Origin: Marininema halotolerans
Lineage (GTDB): Bacteria; Bacillota; Bacilli; Thermoactinomycetales; DSM-45169
DNA: 64,000 nt
Reading direction: 5' to 3'
NCBI RefSeq assembly: GCF_900116235.1
Contig: NZ_FPAA01000001.1
Coordinates: 124,001-188,000 of the forward strand
Shown: one piece after another, positions 8,235 through 17,633 of the stretch
Numbering within the stretch: position 1 is the first letter of the stretch
Layout: each line of letters opens with the position of its first letter
Position numbers and translations under genes: made by a program
Notes under the pieces: model-generated
Database searches by the model: none
Told to the model about the DNA's origin: nothing
What the model saw: only the letters and a program-made list of their open reading frames with translations

Positions 8235-10369
8235 GGCTTTTCCTCCTCGTTTCGCTTTTCATAGCGCTGTATGGACTTTGCCAGCGAAAAGTCCTGTGCG
8301 CCTTCTCTTCGATACTCCTGATAGAGAAAACGGACAATCTTTTGGTACTCTTTTTCATTTTGCTTGTCGATGTCTGAAAGAAGACGCGCCGATTTAATCA
8401 CGGAGGAATTATCTTCATCCTCTAAAGTAGCTGTTATTTTTGCGTAATGGAAAAAGTCCTTAAATTGCTTATGAACCTCCTTGGATAACCCCCAGATAAT
8501 CGCTGTCTTTAATAAATCGGAATCAGGATCGACTTCTAAATTTGACCCAATTCGTTCCACAGGGTTCCATAGCATCGCCTTATGCTCATCATCCTCTTTT
8601 AGTAGGGATGTTGGCGAACGTTCATCGATTATTTCCACTCCATCGTCAGTGAACTCTTCCAACCAATTCACTTGATAAAAGATAGGCGAAAAGAATAGTA
8701 CTTTTGGCTTCACCGAGTCTCCTAACCATTGATGCACCCTTCGCCAAAAGGGTAGTTGTTCGGCAATCCCCTTTTTTGTGATCGCCATCAACTCAGGAGG
8801 GGCCACGATTTGAACGCCTTTATAATTCTGCTGGGCGATCTGACCCGCTACGAGGGCAACACCATAGACCGATGCACCCTGGAAGTGGTCTTGCCCTTTT
8901 GCAGGAAGGGTAGAGGCCATTGGTAGGGTTGTCACTTCTCTTGAAACGGTCACATCAAAGTCGGTTTTTACCCGCTCACGCATCAAGACAGGGTTTACAT
9001 AATATTGGTTATTAGCCTCCCATTCACCTTCCCCCACACCAAGTCGACGCTTACCGACTAAGGGATACCAACCATCTTCTTTCCGTAGCAAAAGGCCCTC
9101 TTTCTGAATAAAACCGGTTTTTATACGTCCCGCCATGTTCCATATCCGTTCGGGGTTCCCTTGATACTGAAGCTGGAACGCAAAACCTTCCCCATGGGAG
9201 ATGGGTTCTTTTAACTGCAAGTGCACCCAGTCCCCTTCCCTTGACCAACGACTCACATTCTTGCCGTACAGCTTCTTTACCTTAAGCCCGTGATATAAGG
9301 TCACCCATGCCTCCCTTTTGTTCGAATCACTTTCATTCACGATGTAGCCCTTTCCATCGACCTTCATCCAGTGTTCCTTGGGGAGGGAGAGCGTTAGTTG
9401 GAGACTTTTCATCACCCACCCTTTCACAGCTCGATCTATTGCGTGTTGCTCCCTATATTCACTACCTTTTATGGCATACACTTTCCCCTCTTGTTTGTAT
9501 GCCTGCAAATCACTGGCAAAATGTGAATAGCGCATCCCGCCACACCCGATTGTGAGCAAGATAGTCAGCAAAGTCATTACAACCACCCATCGATTTTCCA
9601 GAGGATTGCGGCGGATACGAGCCAGCCACCCCCAGCCCAAGGAGAGAATCAGCAAAGTGATCCCTAACATTACACTCTGATGCAACATGCCCTCTTGCCA
9701 TTGCAACCCGGTGCCCCAAATGCCATACAAGGAATCAACATTATCCGACATACCTAAGGGGGTGACTATAAACCAAATCGGTGAGGTAAGTAGGTTATTG
9801 CCAATCCCTAAGTTTAACCATAGCCAGGTAAGCAGGAGCCACCCTCCCACAACCAAGAGGTAAACCCATCCCCCGCGGAAAAGAGTGGAGCATACGAATG
9901 CGCAGGTATAAAAGAACATTAATCCCGTGCCCATCATTACCCCGGTATACAACAAGTCGGTTGCCAATAGAGCTGTCGAGACACCACCCCATAGGTACCA
10001 GGCTCCTTGGATCAGGACGGTAAGTAGGGTATATAGCCCGATTCGTCCTTGTCCACTCAGCCACTGTCCGCTAATCCAAGCGCCATTACTTACTGGGGAA
10101 GTCATCACTACCTCTGCTAGGGAACTGAAACGGACCTTCCGTCCTTCATACACCCCCCAGATCGCCACGAACAGCATCAGTAATGGCAACCCTTTACTAA
10201 ACCATTGATAGAAAGTAAAGCCACGCATCGCTGTGTGGTCCGATGCCAACTCAAAAGAACCTATGATCCATCCCCAACAAATTAGATACAACCCGACGAT
10301 CACCCACGTTCGAACCTGTCGTATCCACTGATCACATTCTCTCTGACAGATAGCGAGCATCATCCTCAT
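8231..10369 (-). CDS. Large ABC-2-type permease with C-terminal extracytoplasmic domain (paralogue 1)
   Basis: 712 residues. The first 285 contain about six membrane segments (TWVIVGLYLICWGWIIG, LLMLFVAIWGVY, several more, and VVMTLLTILLTIGCGG). The remaining 430 residues are hydrophilic with a second domain that is probably outside the membrane. The protein is a clear paralogue of its operon neighbour: they share GKNV-SWSR-GD, YQGNPERIW--GR-KTG and LRKEDGWYPL. Some ABC-2 permeases carry a peptidase M1-like domain at this place, but no HExxH zinc motif is visible here, so if related it is not catalytic. It overlaps both neighbouring genes by 4 bp. It probably forms a heterodimeric channel with paralogue 2. 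Confidence 0.75.
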   Translation of the reverse strand: MRMMLAICQRECDQWIRQVRTWVIVGLYLICWGWIIGSFELASDHTAMRGFTFYQWFSKGLPLLMLFVAIWGVYEGRKVRFSSLAEVVMTSPVSNGAWISGQWLSGQGRIGLYTLLTVLIQGAWYLWGGVSTALLATDLLYTGVMMGTGLMFFYTCAFVCSTLFRGGWVYLLVVGGWLLLTWLWLNLGIGNNLLTSPIWFIVTPLGMSDNVDSLYGIWGTGLQWQEGMLHQSVMLGITLLILSLGWGWLARIRRNPLENRWVVVMTLLTILLTIGCGGMRYSHFASDLQAYKQEGKVYAIKGSEYREQHAIDRAVKGWVMKSLQLTLSLPKEHWMKVDGKGYIVNESDSNKREAWVTLYHGLKVKKLYGKNVSRWSREGDWVHLQLKEPISHGEGFAFQLQYQGNPERIWNMAGRIKTGFIQKEGLLLRKEDGWYPLVGKRRLGVGEGEWEANNQYYVNPVLMRERVKTDFDVTVSREVTTLPMASTLPAKGQDHFQGASVYGVALVAGQIAQQNYKGVQIVAPPELMAITKKGIAEQLPFWRRVHQWLGDSVKPKVLFFSPIFYQVNWLEEFTDDGVEIIDERSPTSLLKEDDEHKAMLWNPVERIGSNLEVDPDSDLLKTAIIWGLSKEVHKQFKDFFHYAKITATLEDEDNSSVIKSARLLSDIDKQNEKEYQKIVRFLYQEYRREGAQDFSLAKSIQRYEKRNEEEKP

Positions 10370-12468
10370 CCCTTGTGACCTCCTCTCTCCTTTTGTTCAA
10401 GGCGCTGAATCGCTTTTCGCATTGTGAAATCGTCATTCCCTTGGCGTAGATACGCCTGATAAAGGGAACGAATTCGCTCTTGATACACCCTTCGTCCATG
10501 CTTGTCCGCCTCTTCTAAGTAAGTGATCACCTTTTTTTGTCCGTCAATCCCATCGACTCCTTGTTCCTCAATAAAGTGAGCCAACCGATTGTGATGCTGT
10601 TCCCTTAACTGGCGAGACATCCCCCAGGTGATCGCCGCCCGAAAGAACTGGGTATCCGAACTGTGATTAGGGACGGGAAGCCATCCCTTGATCGTTGTTC
10701 CCTCATCTTCCGCCATCAGTTGTTCAAGTCGTTGCACTCCCCATACACCGACTCCCTGATCGGTAAAGCGCTCATTGCCTGGATCCACTTCATAACCCGT
10801 CGGCAAGAACAGGATGGCTTCAGGTTGTACGGAGGTACCTAGTTGCTTCTTGATGTCCTGCCAAATCGGCTGTTGACGAGCGATGATCTTGCGAGCACTT
10901 GGGATCATCTCCGGCGGAACGACGATGTTCGTTCCCATGATCTTCATGTGAGTAAAATGCCCTGCCAAAAGCATCGCCCCATACTGTGAGGAACCCTTAA
11001 AATGATTGCCTTTTCCTTTAGAGAGATTGGATGTAAAGGGGTAAGGGGTCAAGGGATCGACTACTGTGACATCGAAGGTGGTACGTCCCTCCTCAGACAT
11101 CACAGTAGGTGCGAGGAAATCCCGCCAGGGTACATGCTTATCCACCCAAGAATCACCTAAATCCCGAAGACCCAATAGCGGATACCACCCATCCTCTTTC
11201 CGCAGAAATACGCCCTCCTCTTCCACCACCCCCGTTTTCACACGCCCCGTCTGTTGCCAAATCCGCTCAGGGTTCCCCTGATAGCGGAAATGGATGTTGG
11301 TAGACTCTCCCTCAGCAAGGGGCTTTTTAAAGTGCAGATGGATGCCATCTCCTTTGCGTGACCAACTAGCGACGTTCTTACCTGTAATCGCTTGGATCTT
11401 GAAGGAATGATAGAGGGTCATCCATAGCTCCCCCTTCTTTTTCCTACTGTGATTCACCACCTGACTCGAGCTCTTCACAACCAAAAACCTCTCCCTTGGA
11501 AAGGAGACGTTGAGTTTCATCGTCTCTAATGTCCAATTGACCTCGGATGTTTTCTTTTTTTCAATGGAATGGGCATAAAATTCCCCTTCTTTTTGATACC
11601 GCTGCCACTCCGAAGCGATACCCTGGTAGCGTAAGAATCCTAGGCACAAAAAGGGAATGAACAGAATTCCGATCACTGGAAGGTTCCATTTTCTCTCCCA
11701 AGGGATCCGGCGTTTCGGAAGAAAGATTCCCCATGCAATCCCCAATACGAGCAGGGTCAGCATCGCAATCATCCCCTGATGGAGAAGCCCCGATGCCAAT
11801 TGCAAGGAAATACCCCATCCACTATAAATTTCATCCACCCATACATATAAGGAGGCAGGCATGAACAGGGACAGCATGGGATGATAAGCATGGATATCAT
11901 GATTCTCCACCTGGCTCCACACCCAAAATAACGCAAGCCAACCACTAGTGACGAGGAAATAGATCCATACTCCCCTCCCCATCATACCGAGGGAAAAGCC
12001 GAGTGCGTGGGAAAATAGCACCCCGCTTCCTACCATCATCCCTGTGTAAAAAACATCGTTACCAAGCTGAGTAGCGGGCACCCCTCCCCATTGATACCAG
12101 AGAAATTGAATCATGATGGTAAAGAGGGTCCATAGCAATACCCCTATTGCTTGACTCATCCACCGCCCCCACATGAGTTCTCCATTACTAATAGGGCTTG
12201 TCATCATCAATTGTGAAAACTCACTCAGTCGCGTACTTCGCGCTCCATAAACCCCTATTAAACTAAAGAAGAGCATGGCAAAAAACAGGATGTAATTTAA
12301 ACGATTAAAAAAGAAAGCTCCGCGCAGTTGTAGAGGAATCGGCTCTATTTCCATGGGAACAATGACCCACAACCATAGTGCAACGTACGCGATATACGCA
12401 ATCCAAATCTTCTTTTTTCTTAATAATAGACCACATTCCCTTCGGACGACCGCGACCATGGTACTCAA
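10366..12468 (-). CDS. Large ABC-2-type permease with C-terminal extracytoplasmic domain (paralogue 2)
   Basis: 700 residues, with the same architecture as the next gene. There are about six membrane helices in the first 270 residues (KIWIAYIAYVALWLWVIV, LFFAMLFFSLIGVYG, WIYFLVTSGWLALFWVW and others) and then a long soluble domain. Shared paralogue motifs include TSPISNGE early, YQGNPERIW and LRKEDGWYPL. It follows the ATPase gene with a TTGA overlap (TTG at 12468); an ATG at 12459 is an alternative. The two tandem paralogues plus the upstream ATPase look like one exporter. Substrate unknown; the sigma factor in the operon suggests an envelope-stress or antimicrobial role, which is inference. 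Confidence 0.75.
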   Translation of the reverse strand: MSTMVAVVRRECGLLLRKKKIWIAYIAYVALWLWVIVPMEIEPIPLQLRGAFFFNRLNYILFFAMLFFSLIGVYGARSTRLSEFSQLMMTSPISNGELMWGRWMSQAIGVLLWTLFTIMIQFLWYQWGGVPATQLGNDVFYTGMMVGSGVLFSHALGFSLGMMGRGVWIYFLVTSGWLALFWVWSQVENHDIHAYHPMLSLFMPASLYVWVDEIYSGWGISLQLASGLLHQGMIAMLTLLVLGIAWGIFLPKRRIPWERKWNLPVIGILFIPFLCLGFLRYQGIASEWQRYQKEGEFYAHSIEKKKTSEVNWTLETMKLNVSFPRERFLVVKSSSQVVNHSRKKKGELWMTLYHSFKIQAITGKNVASWSRKGDGIHLHFKKPLAEGESTNIHFRYQGNPERIWQQTGRVKTGVVEEEGVFLRKEDGWYPLLGLRDLGDSWVDKHVPWRDFLAPTVMSEEGRTTFDVTVVDPLTPYPFTSNLSKGKGNHFKGSSQYGAMLLAGHFTHMKIMGTNIVVPPEMIPSARKIIARQQPIWQDIKKQLGTSVQPEAILFLPTGYEVDPGNERFTDQGVGVWGVQRLEQLMAEDEGTTIKGWLPVPNHSSDTQFFRAAITWGMSRQLREQHHNRLAHFIEEQGVDGIDGQKKVITYLEEADKHGRRVYQERIRSLYQAYLRQGNDDFTMRKAIQRLEQKERGGHKG

Positions 12469-13337
12469 TAGTCAGTGTCACTCTTTACCGTGATTAAATA
12501 GCCATCTTCCATCCCAGGTTCAAGGGGCTTCGCATTCGATACAGGCGGCTTATCACCGATCACACGCAACACAGCCATATTCTTTTCTTGTCGGCTCGCG
12601 GTAACCTTCCACGTGCGAAGGTGCTTTTCATACTCGGTAAAGGGTACCGTTACTTCCCACACCCGATTCGTCGCGATATTCCTCAAATCGGCTACCGAGC
12701 CATTAAAGGCGACACTTCCTCGATGTAAGACCGCAACCTGTTCGCAACCCGCTTCAATATCGCTAATAATGTGTGTAGACAAGATGATCAGCCGATCCTT
12801 ACTCAGCCGGTCAATCAAGGTACGGAAGCGAATTCGTTCAGTAGGATCCAACCCGGCTGTAGGCTCGTCCACAATTAAAAGCGAAGGGTTCCCTAAGATA
12901 GCTTGGGCGATCCCGAGACGCCTGAGCATCCCACCCGAATATTTTCTTACCTTCTGCCTAGCCTTCGCTGTTAAATTAACCTCCTCAAGAACCCTTGCCA
13001 CTTGTTTGTTACGATCCTGTTTGTTTTTTATCCCCTTCAGCGTTGCCATATAATGAAGGATCTCCTCGCCTGTCAGCGAACCGGGAACTTGAAAGTGTTG
13101 GGGAAGATAACCGAGTCGCTTTCTGATCGCATGACCTTCCTGCTTCAGGTCAAAGCCACAAATGCTCACTCGCCCCCGTTCTATAGGCTCCAACGTACAT
13201 AAAGTACGTAATAACGTGGTCTTGCCTGCCCCATTGGGACCTAATAATCCAAATAAACCCGTCTCCATTGTAAGGTTAATATTTCGCAGGACTCGCAAGG
13301 AGCCATATTGTTTTGAAAGTTCCTCAATAACAACCAT
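12465..13337 (-). CDS. ABC transporter ATP-binding protein (first gene of ABC-sigma operon)
   Basis: 290 residues. Walker A GPNGAGKTT is near residue 34, the signature motif YSGGMLRRLG follows KVRK, Walker B is SLLIVDEPTAGLD and the H-loop is STHII. This is the pattern of ATPases paired with ABC-2 permeases. About 70 C-terminal residues beyond the ATPase core, including an EVTVPF strand, form the regulatory extension common in this group. The ATG at 13337 follows GGGAGAGGGGAAGA. It is the first gene of a seven-gene operon whose members overlap by 4 to 26 bp, so translation is coupled throughout. The ATPase assignment is certain, the substrate is not known. Confidence 0.88.
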   Translation of the reverse strand: MVVIEELSKQYGSLRVLRNINLTMETGLFGLLGPNGAGKTTLLRTLCTLEPIERGRVSICGFDLKQEGHAIRKRLGYLPQHFQVPGSLTGEEILHYMATLKGIKNKQDRNKQVARVLEEVNLTAKARQKVRKYSGGMLRRLGIAQAILGNPSLLIVDEPTAGLDPTERIRFRTLIDRLSKDRLIILSTHIISDIEAGCEQVAVLHRGSVAFNGSVADLRNIATNRVWEVTVPFTEYEKHLRTWKVTASRQEKNMAVLRVIGDKPPVSNAKPLEPGMEDGYLITVKSDTDY

Positions 13338-13426
13338 TCTTCCCCTCTCCCTTCACCTTGTCTTCCTTTTTCTACTCCTTACACGAATGGATGAGGAAAA
13401 AAGTTGCACCCAAGTATTGCTTGCAT

Positions 13427-13460
13427 AAAAAATTTTCCTCAGCAAATGATTGCTGAGGAA
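13427..13460 (-). terminator. Rho-independent terminator or attenuator ahead of the ABC-sigma operon
   Basis: On the minus strand a perfect 10-bp stem (TTCCTCAGCA / TGCTGAGGAA, 6-nt loop) is followed by AATTTTTTA. It lies 90 bp upstream of the first operon gene and points into it. No convincing gene ends just before it, so it may attenuate a leader transcript of the operon. Confidence 0.7.
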
Positions 13461-14086
13461 ACCATACACTTGCATTTAAGGATAAAACGAACTGCCTAAG
13501 GATCAATTAATTTATTTCGCTTAAGGCTCTTCTCGTCTCGTCTTTTGCGCAAAAACGGCGGGATAATCAGTATTTAAGAATCACTAACCCCTGTTTTAAC
13601 GCAATCGTACCAAAGCAGAGCCCTGTCCCATTGGCATTCAAGGCTTCAAAGCCATAAAAGGATGGAATGGCTAATGCCATACTGGTACGCTGTAGAATTC
13701 GAACACGTAAATTACGACTCTTTACCGATCTTTCTCCTTTCACCACTCGTTTCATAGACAAGAATATGGAAATTACTAGCTCAGGTGCTCTTGTATTCTC
13801 TAACAAACTATGAAGAGGAATCCTATTTCGCTTGGGTAAATGATGTTTTTTTTAAAAGATCGACACACCCAAAGGGATTGACAACATAGAAAGTAGGTTA
13901 AAATAAAAAAAGTGTTTTTAACCAGTCACTCATCAATGACTCAAGGGCCATCCGCGACCTCCCTAAAAAAAAGGTTTTCCTTTGCGCCGAGACTCGATAT
14001 GATGGGTTAGGTCAACACTATAAAGAACGGTTTCATATACCGGGATTAACCGTCCCGACATGCGGGACAAAAAGGAGACTTAAGCA
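13461..14086. other. Intergenic region with helicase 5' leader
   Basis: No convincing gene. A 79-codon minus-strand frame (13567-13806) has a TTG start without a ribosome site and no recognisable homology. The right part is probably the long 5' leader of the DEAD-box helicase. A hairpin GTCCCG-ACATG-CGGGAC (14052-14068) sits just upstream of the AAAGGAG site and could modulate its translation. Long structured leaders are common for this helicase family. Confidence 0.4.
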
Positions 14087-15547
14087 TTGACTACTTTTCA
14101 TGAATTGGGATTGGATCCACGTGTGATCCAATCTTTAAGTAACATGGGTTTCGAAGAAGCAACTCCGATCCAGGCAGAAGCACTCCCCGTGGGTCTATCC
14201 GGCAATGATTTAATTGGACAAGCCCAAACAGGTACAGGAAAGACCGCTGCCTTTGGGATTCCACTCATTGAAAAAGCAGATCCCTCTCTGGATAGCATCC
14301 AAGGGATCGTCATTACCCCCACGAGGGAATTGGCTGTACAAGTCGCTGAAGAGCTTAATAAAATTGGACAGCATAAAGGCATTCGTACCCTTCCTGTTTA
14401 TGGAGGGCAAGATATTGAACGACAAATTCGTTCCTTGAAAAAACGCCCCCAACTGATCGCAGGGACACCAGGACGACTGTTAGATCATCTTCGGCGACGG
14501 ACCATCCGCACCGATCAAGTGGTTATGACGGTATTGGACGAAGCGGATGAAATGCTGAACATGGGCTTTATTGAAGATATCGAAGCCATTCTTGCCCAAT
14601 TTCCTGATGAACGCCAAACGCTTCTCTTTTCAGCTACCATGCCAGAACAGATACGACAATTGGCCGTTCGTTTTATGAACAACCCCCAAACCATCCGGGT
14701 AAAAGCCAAAGAGATGACGATGCCTCGCATTCGTCAGCAATTCTTAGAAGTACCGCAACGGCATAAGTTTGATATCCTTTGCCGTCTGCTAGACATTCAA
14801 TCCCCAGAACTTGCGATTATCTTTGGCCGTACGAAAAAACGCGTGGATGAACTTGCCGAGGGGCTAAACAAGCGAGGATATTCCGCCGAAGGAATTCATG
14901 GTGATCTAACCCAGGCTCGGCGGGACACCGTCATGCGCCAATTTCGGGATGGAATGATTGATATTCTAGTGGCGACTGACGTTGCGGCACGGGGCCTGGA
15001 TATCAGTGGAGTCACCCACGTATACAATTTTGATATCCCACAAGATCCTGAGAGCTATGTTCATCGTATTGGCCGTACAGGTCGTGCTGGCAATGATGGT
15101 TTGGCGATCACCTTTATCACCTCCCGTGAAATCGGTCATCTACGCACCATCGAACGGCTCACCAAGAAGCGGATGGAACGTTTGCCCATCCCTTCAATGG
15201 ATGCTGCGATGGAAGGGCAACAACGCCTTGCCATGGACAAACTGAGCGGTTTGGTAAAGGAAGGCGGCTATCAGCCTTATAAAACCCTTGCCGAAGAGCT
15301 TCTTGAAGAAACGGATTCCGTCACACTCCTCTCTGCAGCACTCAAATTGCTCACCAAAGAACCAGACACCACACCCGTACGCATCACTGAGGACTCTGGA
15401 TCATCCTTTGGAAAAAAAGGAGGCGGCGGCGGCCGATTCCGAAAAGGTGGCGGTGGAGGCGGCGGTGGTTATAAACGTCCTCGTTCCAGTGGACATAAAG
15501 GTGGCCATCACTCTGGGAACCGGCGGCGTCAACATCGTTCCCAATAA
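14087..15547 (+). CDS. cshA: DEAD-box ATP-dependent RNA helicase (CshA/DeaD type)
   Basis: 486 residues with all the core motifs. These are a Q-motif ([10 protein letters not shown]), motif I AQTGTGKT, Ia [13 protein letters not shown], motif II DEAD, motif III SAT, and in the second RecA domain ARGLDISGV and [10 protein letters not shown]. The C-terminal tail after residue 435 is rich in glycine, arginine and lysine ([17 protein letters not shown]), typical of RNA-binding tails of cold-shock helicases. It unwinds RNA duplexes in ribosome assembly and mRNA decay. The start is TTG at 14087 after AAAGGAG with 9-nt spacing. It stands alone, with a strong terminator behind it. The exact orthologue (CshA versus CshB/DbpA) is less sure than the family. 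Confidence 0.93.
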   Translation: MTTFHELGLDPRVIQSLSNMGFEEATPIQAEALPVGLSGNDLIGQAQTGTGKTAAFGIPLIEKADPSLDSIQGIVITPTRELAVQVAEELNKIGQHKGIRTLPVYGGQDIERQIRSLKKRPQLIAGTPGRLLDHLRRRTIRTDQVVMTVLDEADEMLNMGFIEDIEAILAQFPDERQTLLFSATMPEQIRQLAVRFMNNPQTIRVKAKEMTMPRIRQQFLEVPQRHKFDILCRLLDIQSPELAIIFGRTKKRVDELAEGLNKRGYSAEGIHGDLTQARRDTVMRQFRDGMIDILVATDVAARGLDISGVTHVYNFDIPQDPESYVHRIGRTGRAGNDGLAITFITSREIGHLRTIERLTKKRMERLPIPSMDAAMEGQQRLAMDKLSGLVKEGGYQPYKTLAEELLEETDSVTLLSAALKLLTKEPDTTPVRITEDSGSSFGKKGGGGGRFRKGGGGGGGGYKRPRSSGHKGGHHSGNRRRQHRSQ

Positions 15548-15580
15548 CCCCTTTCATATTCTGAATTTCATCAACACAAT

Positions 15581-15623
15581 AACCCCCCATCTTCCTAGAC
15601 GAAGAAGATGGGGGGTTTCTTTA
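15581..15623 (+). terminator. Rho-independent terminator after the helicase gene
   Basis: A 14-bp stem AACCCCCCATCTTC / GAAGATGGGGGGTT is followed by TCTTTAC. It is placed 33 bp after the helicase stop codon. Confidence 0.9.
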
Positions 15624-15686
15624 CTTTTCCTTATGCAGGGGAACCCTCTATTAAAAACGAATAACAAAGAAACGAGGTGACATTCA

Positions 15687-16502
15687 TTGTATACAGAAAA
15701 CGATACCCTTCATATGTTAAACGACGAGCTCTCGCTGATCGCCAAATGGGAATCTGAACAAGGAGACCTTTGGATTTGGGAGAAAATCGGCCGCCTTCCC
15801 TTTGCTTTGTTGGACAAGATCACCCCAAGTCGATTGCGTAAGTGGTTAGGGCAAGCTTTGGATGAATTAGGGGCCTATATTCAAACCGGGGGACAATACT
15901 TAGTCAATGATACCCGTGTTTTGCAACAACTTGCGACGGAAGAGTCTATCGCTCCTCATACCCTTACCCTCAACGAAGTTCATAAGCTCTCCATTCGATC
16001 CATGAATCGAACCGCAGAATCAATTAAACAATCCCGAGTTCAATTAGCCACCTATCAAGGGGCTACGACAGGAATTGGGGGATTACTCACCCTGTCGATT
16101 GATATTCCATTCCTTCTTGGCCTCTCCCTTAAAGCCGCTCAAGAGATGGCGCTTTCCTATGGGTACGACCCCCTCGATAAAAAAGAGCGAATCTTTATTG
16201 TGCAGTGTCTTCAATTTGCCTCTGCGGATTATGTAGGGAAGCAAGCCATCCTGCAAAACTTATCCACCTTTCACTCAGAAAATCCCGAGCGTGAATCCAT
16301 CTCTCAACTTCAAGGTTGGCGGGAAGTGATGGCCACGTATGTGGACAATCTAGGTTGGAAAAAACTATTTCAATTCATCCCGATTGCTGGGATACTTTTT
16401 GGGGCTTGGATTAACCACTCTACTGTCAATGACGTGGCAGAAGCAGCCCAAATGCTCTATCGTAAGCGCCGTGTTCTTGAAAAATTAGAGTCTCTCCAGT
16501 AA
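15687..16502 (+). CDS. EcsC family protein
   Basis: 271 residues. The N-terminal two thirds are helical and charged. A glycine-rich hydrophobic stretch (TGIGGLLTLSIDIPFLLGLS near 130) is followed by YGYDPLDKKERIFIVQCL and a second hydrophobic segment (FIPIAGILFGAWINHS). This layout and the DIPFLLGLSLKAAQEMA region match the EcsC family, named after the third gene of the Bacillus ecs operon, whose molecular role is unclear. No ecsA/ecsB ABC genes are adjacent. The TTG start at 15687 follows GAGGTGA. Family call good, function unknown. Confidence 0.8.
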   Translation: MYTENDTLHMLNDELSLIAKWESEQGDLWIWEKIGRLPFALLDKITPSRLRKWLGQALDELGAYIQTGGQYLVNDTRVLQQLATEESIAPHTLTLNEVHKLSIRSMNRTAESIKQSRVQLATYQGATTGIGGLLTLSIDIPFLLGLSLKAAQEMALSYGYDPLDKKERIFIVQCLQFASADYVGKQAILQNLSTFHSENPERESISQLQGWREVMATYVDNLGWKKLFQFIPIAGILFGAWINHSTVNDVAEAAQMLYRKRRVLEKLESLQ

Positions 16503-16589
16503 AACAGGCATTTGCCACTGGTTCCCTTGCGGATAGACGGGCATAGGATACTGTGGCTAATGTATGAACCCAATAAGGAGAGATGCCCT

Positions 16590-16856
16590 ATGGAACATGG
16601 AGGACCCATGATGCCGTATTATTCCCCACCCAGCTATTCGCCCATGCCCATACCATACCCAGTCATGCAACCGTATGGTCAAGGGTGCATGATCGAATTA
16701 GAGCAACTCATCCAGGCCTATCATCATAGCAAAAGAACCACTCGGATGCTCAAGCATATGATGCAAAGTTGCCCATGCCCACCCCCTGACCCTTGTGGTT
16801 GCGGATATAGTCCATGCATGGGATTATGCAACACACCTGCCAACCCGGCAAAATAA
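16590..16856 (+). CDS. Pro/Tyr/Cys-rich small protein, possible spore coat protein
   Basis: 88 residues. The start is ATG at 16590 after AAGGAG; an earlier in-frame ATG at 16512 has no ribosome site. The N-terminal third is proline, tyrosine and methionine rich (MMPYYSPPSYSPMPIPYPVM). A central helix (MIELEQLIQAYHHSKRTTRM) is followed by a cysteine-rich tail (CPCPPPDPCGCGYSPC). Such compositions are typical of spore coat or crust proteins in the Bacilli, but no specific family is recognised. Single-gene unit with its own terminator. Confidence 0.6.
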   Translation: MEHGGPMMPYYSPPSYSPMPIPYPVMQPYGQGCMIELEQLIQAYHHSKRTTRMLKHMMQSCPCPPPDPCGCGYSPCMGLCNTPANPAK

Positions 16857-16886
16857 AAAGCGTCCATCGGACGCTTTTTATTTTTC
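16853..16886 (+). terminator. Bidirectional terminator between convergent genes
   Basis: The stem AAAAAGCGTCC / GGACGCTTTTT has T-runs on both strands. It separates the coat-like gene from the convergent Mrr-like gene. Confidence 0.88.
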
Positions 16887-16905
16887 TTCTGTACAAAGTT
16901 TTTCA

Positions 16906-17505
16906 TCAGCCCTCCTGAATACGAAGGTCTTTTCCCAATACATCCGATTTCATATAAGCGTCCCAAGCTTCTGCTTGAGTCGTAACATTTTGCAACCAGT
17001 ACTCCATCAATAGACATCCATCGATCCATTCGATTCCTACGTCTTCGGCATAGGACTTTGCACTGTTCGTAAAGGAACCACCGGTTATCACACAAGCACC
17101 TGCAGCCTTTTCCTTCACCATCTGCGAATGTACGATGGCAATCGATTCAAAATCCAGCGGTTCATTTGACTGCTTGATACAAACCAAGTACATTCCTTCT
17201 GGACGGCGATGATAAATATCCACTCCCAATCCCTTTTCTGGAGGGGTAAAGGAGAGGGTGCCTCCAAAACGTGTAGCCAGTACTCCAGCGACAAAGCGCG
17301 GAAAATGCTGTGGATTCTTCTCCTCATGCAAACGCTCACGAAACGCGTAAATCAGGGTCTCTTTAATTTCCTTCGTTGAACCCAGATAATTGACTTGAAC
17401 GGATTGAAGGGCCGACAATTGACGGGATCGCCGAATCAGTTGAACCAAAGCGATCACTAGCACAAAGATTGCTCCTGCTGTTACCATCCATTCTGTAGGA
17501 ATCAC
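16906..17505 (-). CDS. Membrane-anchored Mrr-like restriction-endonuclease-fold protein
   Basis: 199 residues. One N-terminal membrane helix (MVTAGAIFVLVIALVQLI) is followed by a domain resembling the Mrr catalytic fold (family restriction endonuclease, PF04471). The signs are GLGVDIYHRR, YLVCIKQ, AGACVITGGSFTNSAKSYAEDVGI and EWIDGCLL. In Mrr the core is D...(Q/E)-x-K; here the aspartate of GVD and the lysine of CIK are present, but the Q/E position is a cysteine, so nuclease activity is doubtful. The GTG/ATG region at 17505 is preceded by AAGGAGGAGAAATATG. Single gene convergent with the upstream coat-like gene. Role unknown. Confidence 0.65.
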   Translation of the reverse strand: MIPTEWMVTAGAIFVLVIALVQLIRRSRQLSALQSVQVNYLGSTKEIKETLIYAFRERLHEEKNPQHFPRFVAGVLATRFGGTLSFTPPEKGLGVDIYHRRPEGMYLVCIKQSNEPLDFESIAIVHSQMVKEKAAGACVITGGSFTNSAKSYAEDVGIEWIDGCLLMEYWLQNVTTQAEAWDAYMKSDVLGKDLRIQEG

Positions 17506-17633
17506 ATATTTCTCCTCCTTCGGTCGGTCTCTATTCTAGTATCGTCGATACTAAATAGCCACAAACCCACAGGAGTAAGATTCCTTCCATATAGAATACG
17601 AGCAGGCTTCGCCTACCCGTCATCCTCCACCGA

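Noticed and set aside
13567-13806. 79-codon minus-strand frame before the helicase
   Set aside because: TTG start without ribosome site, no recognisable homology; treated as chance.
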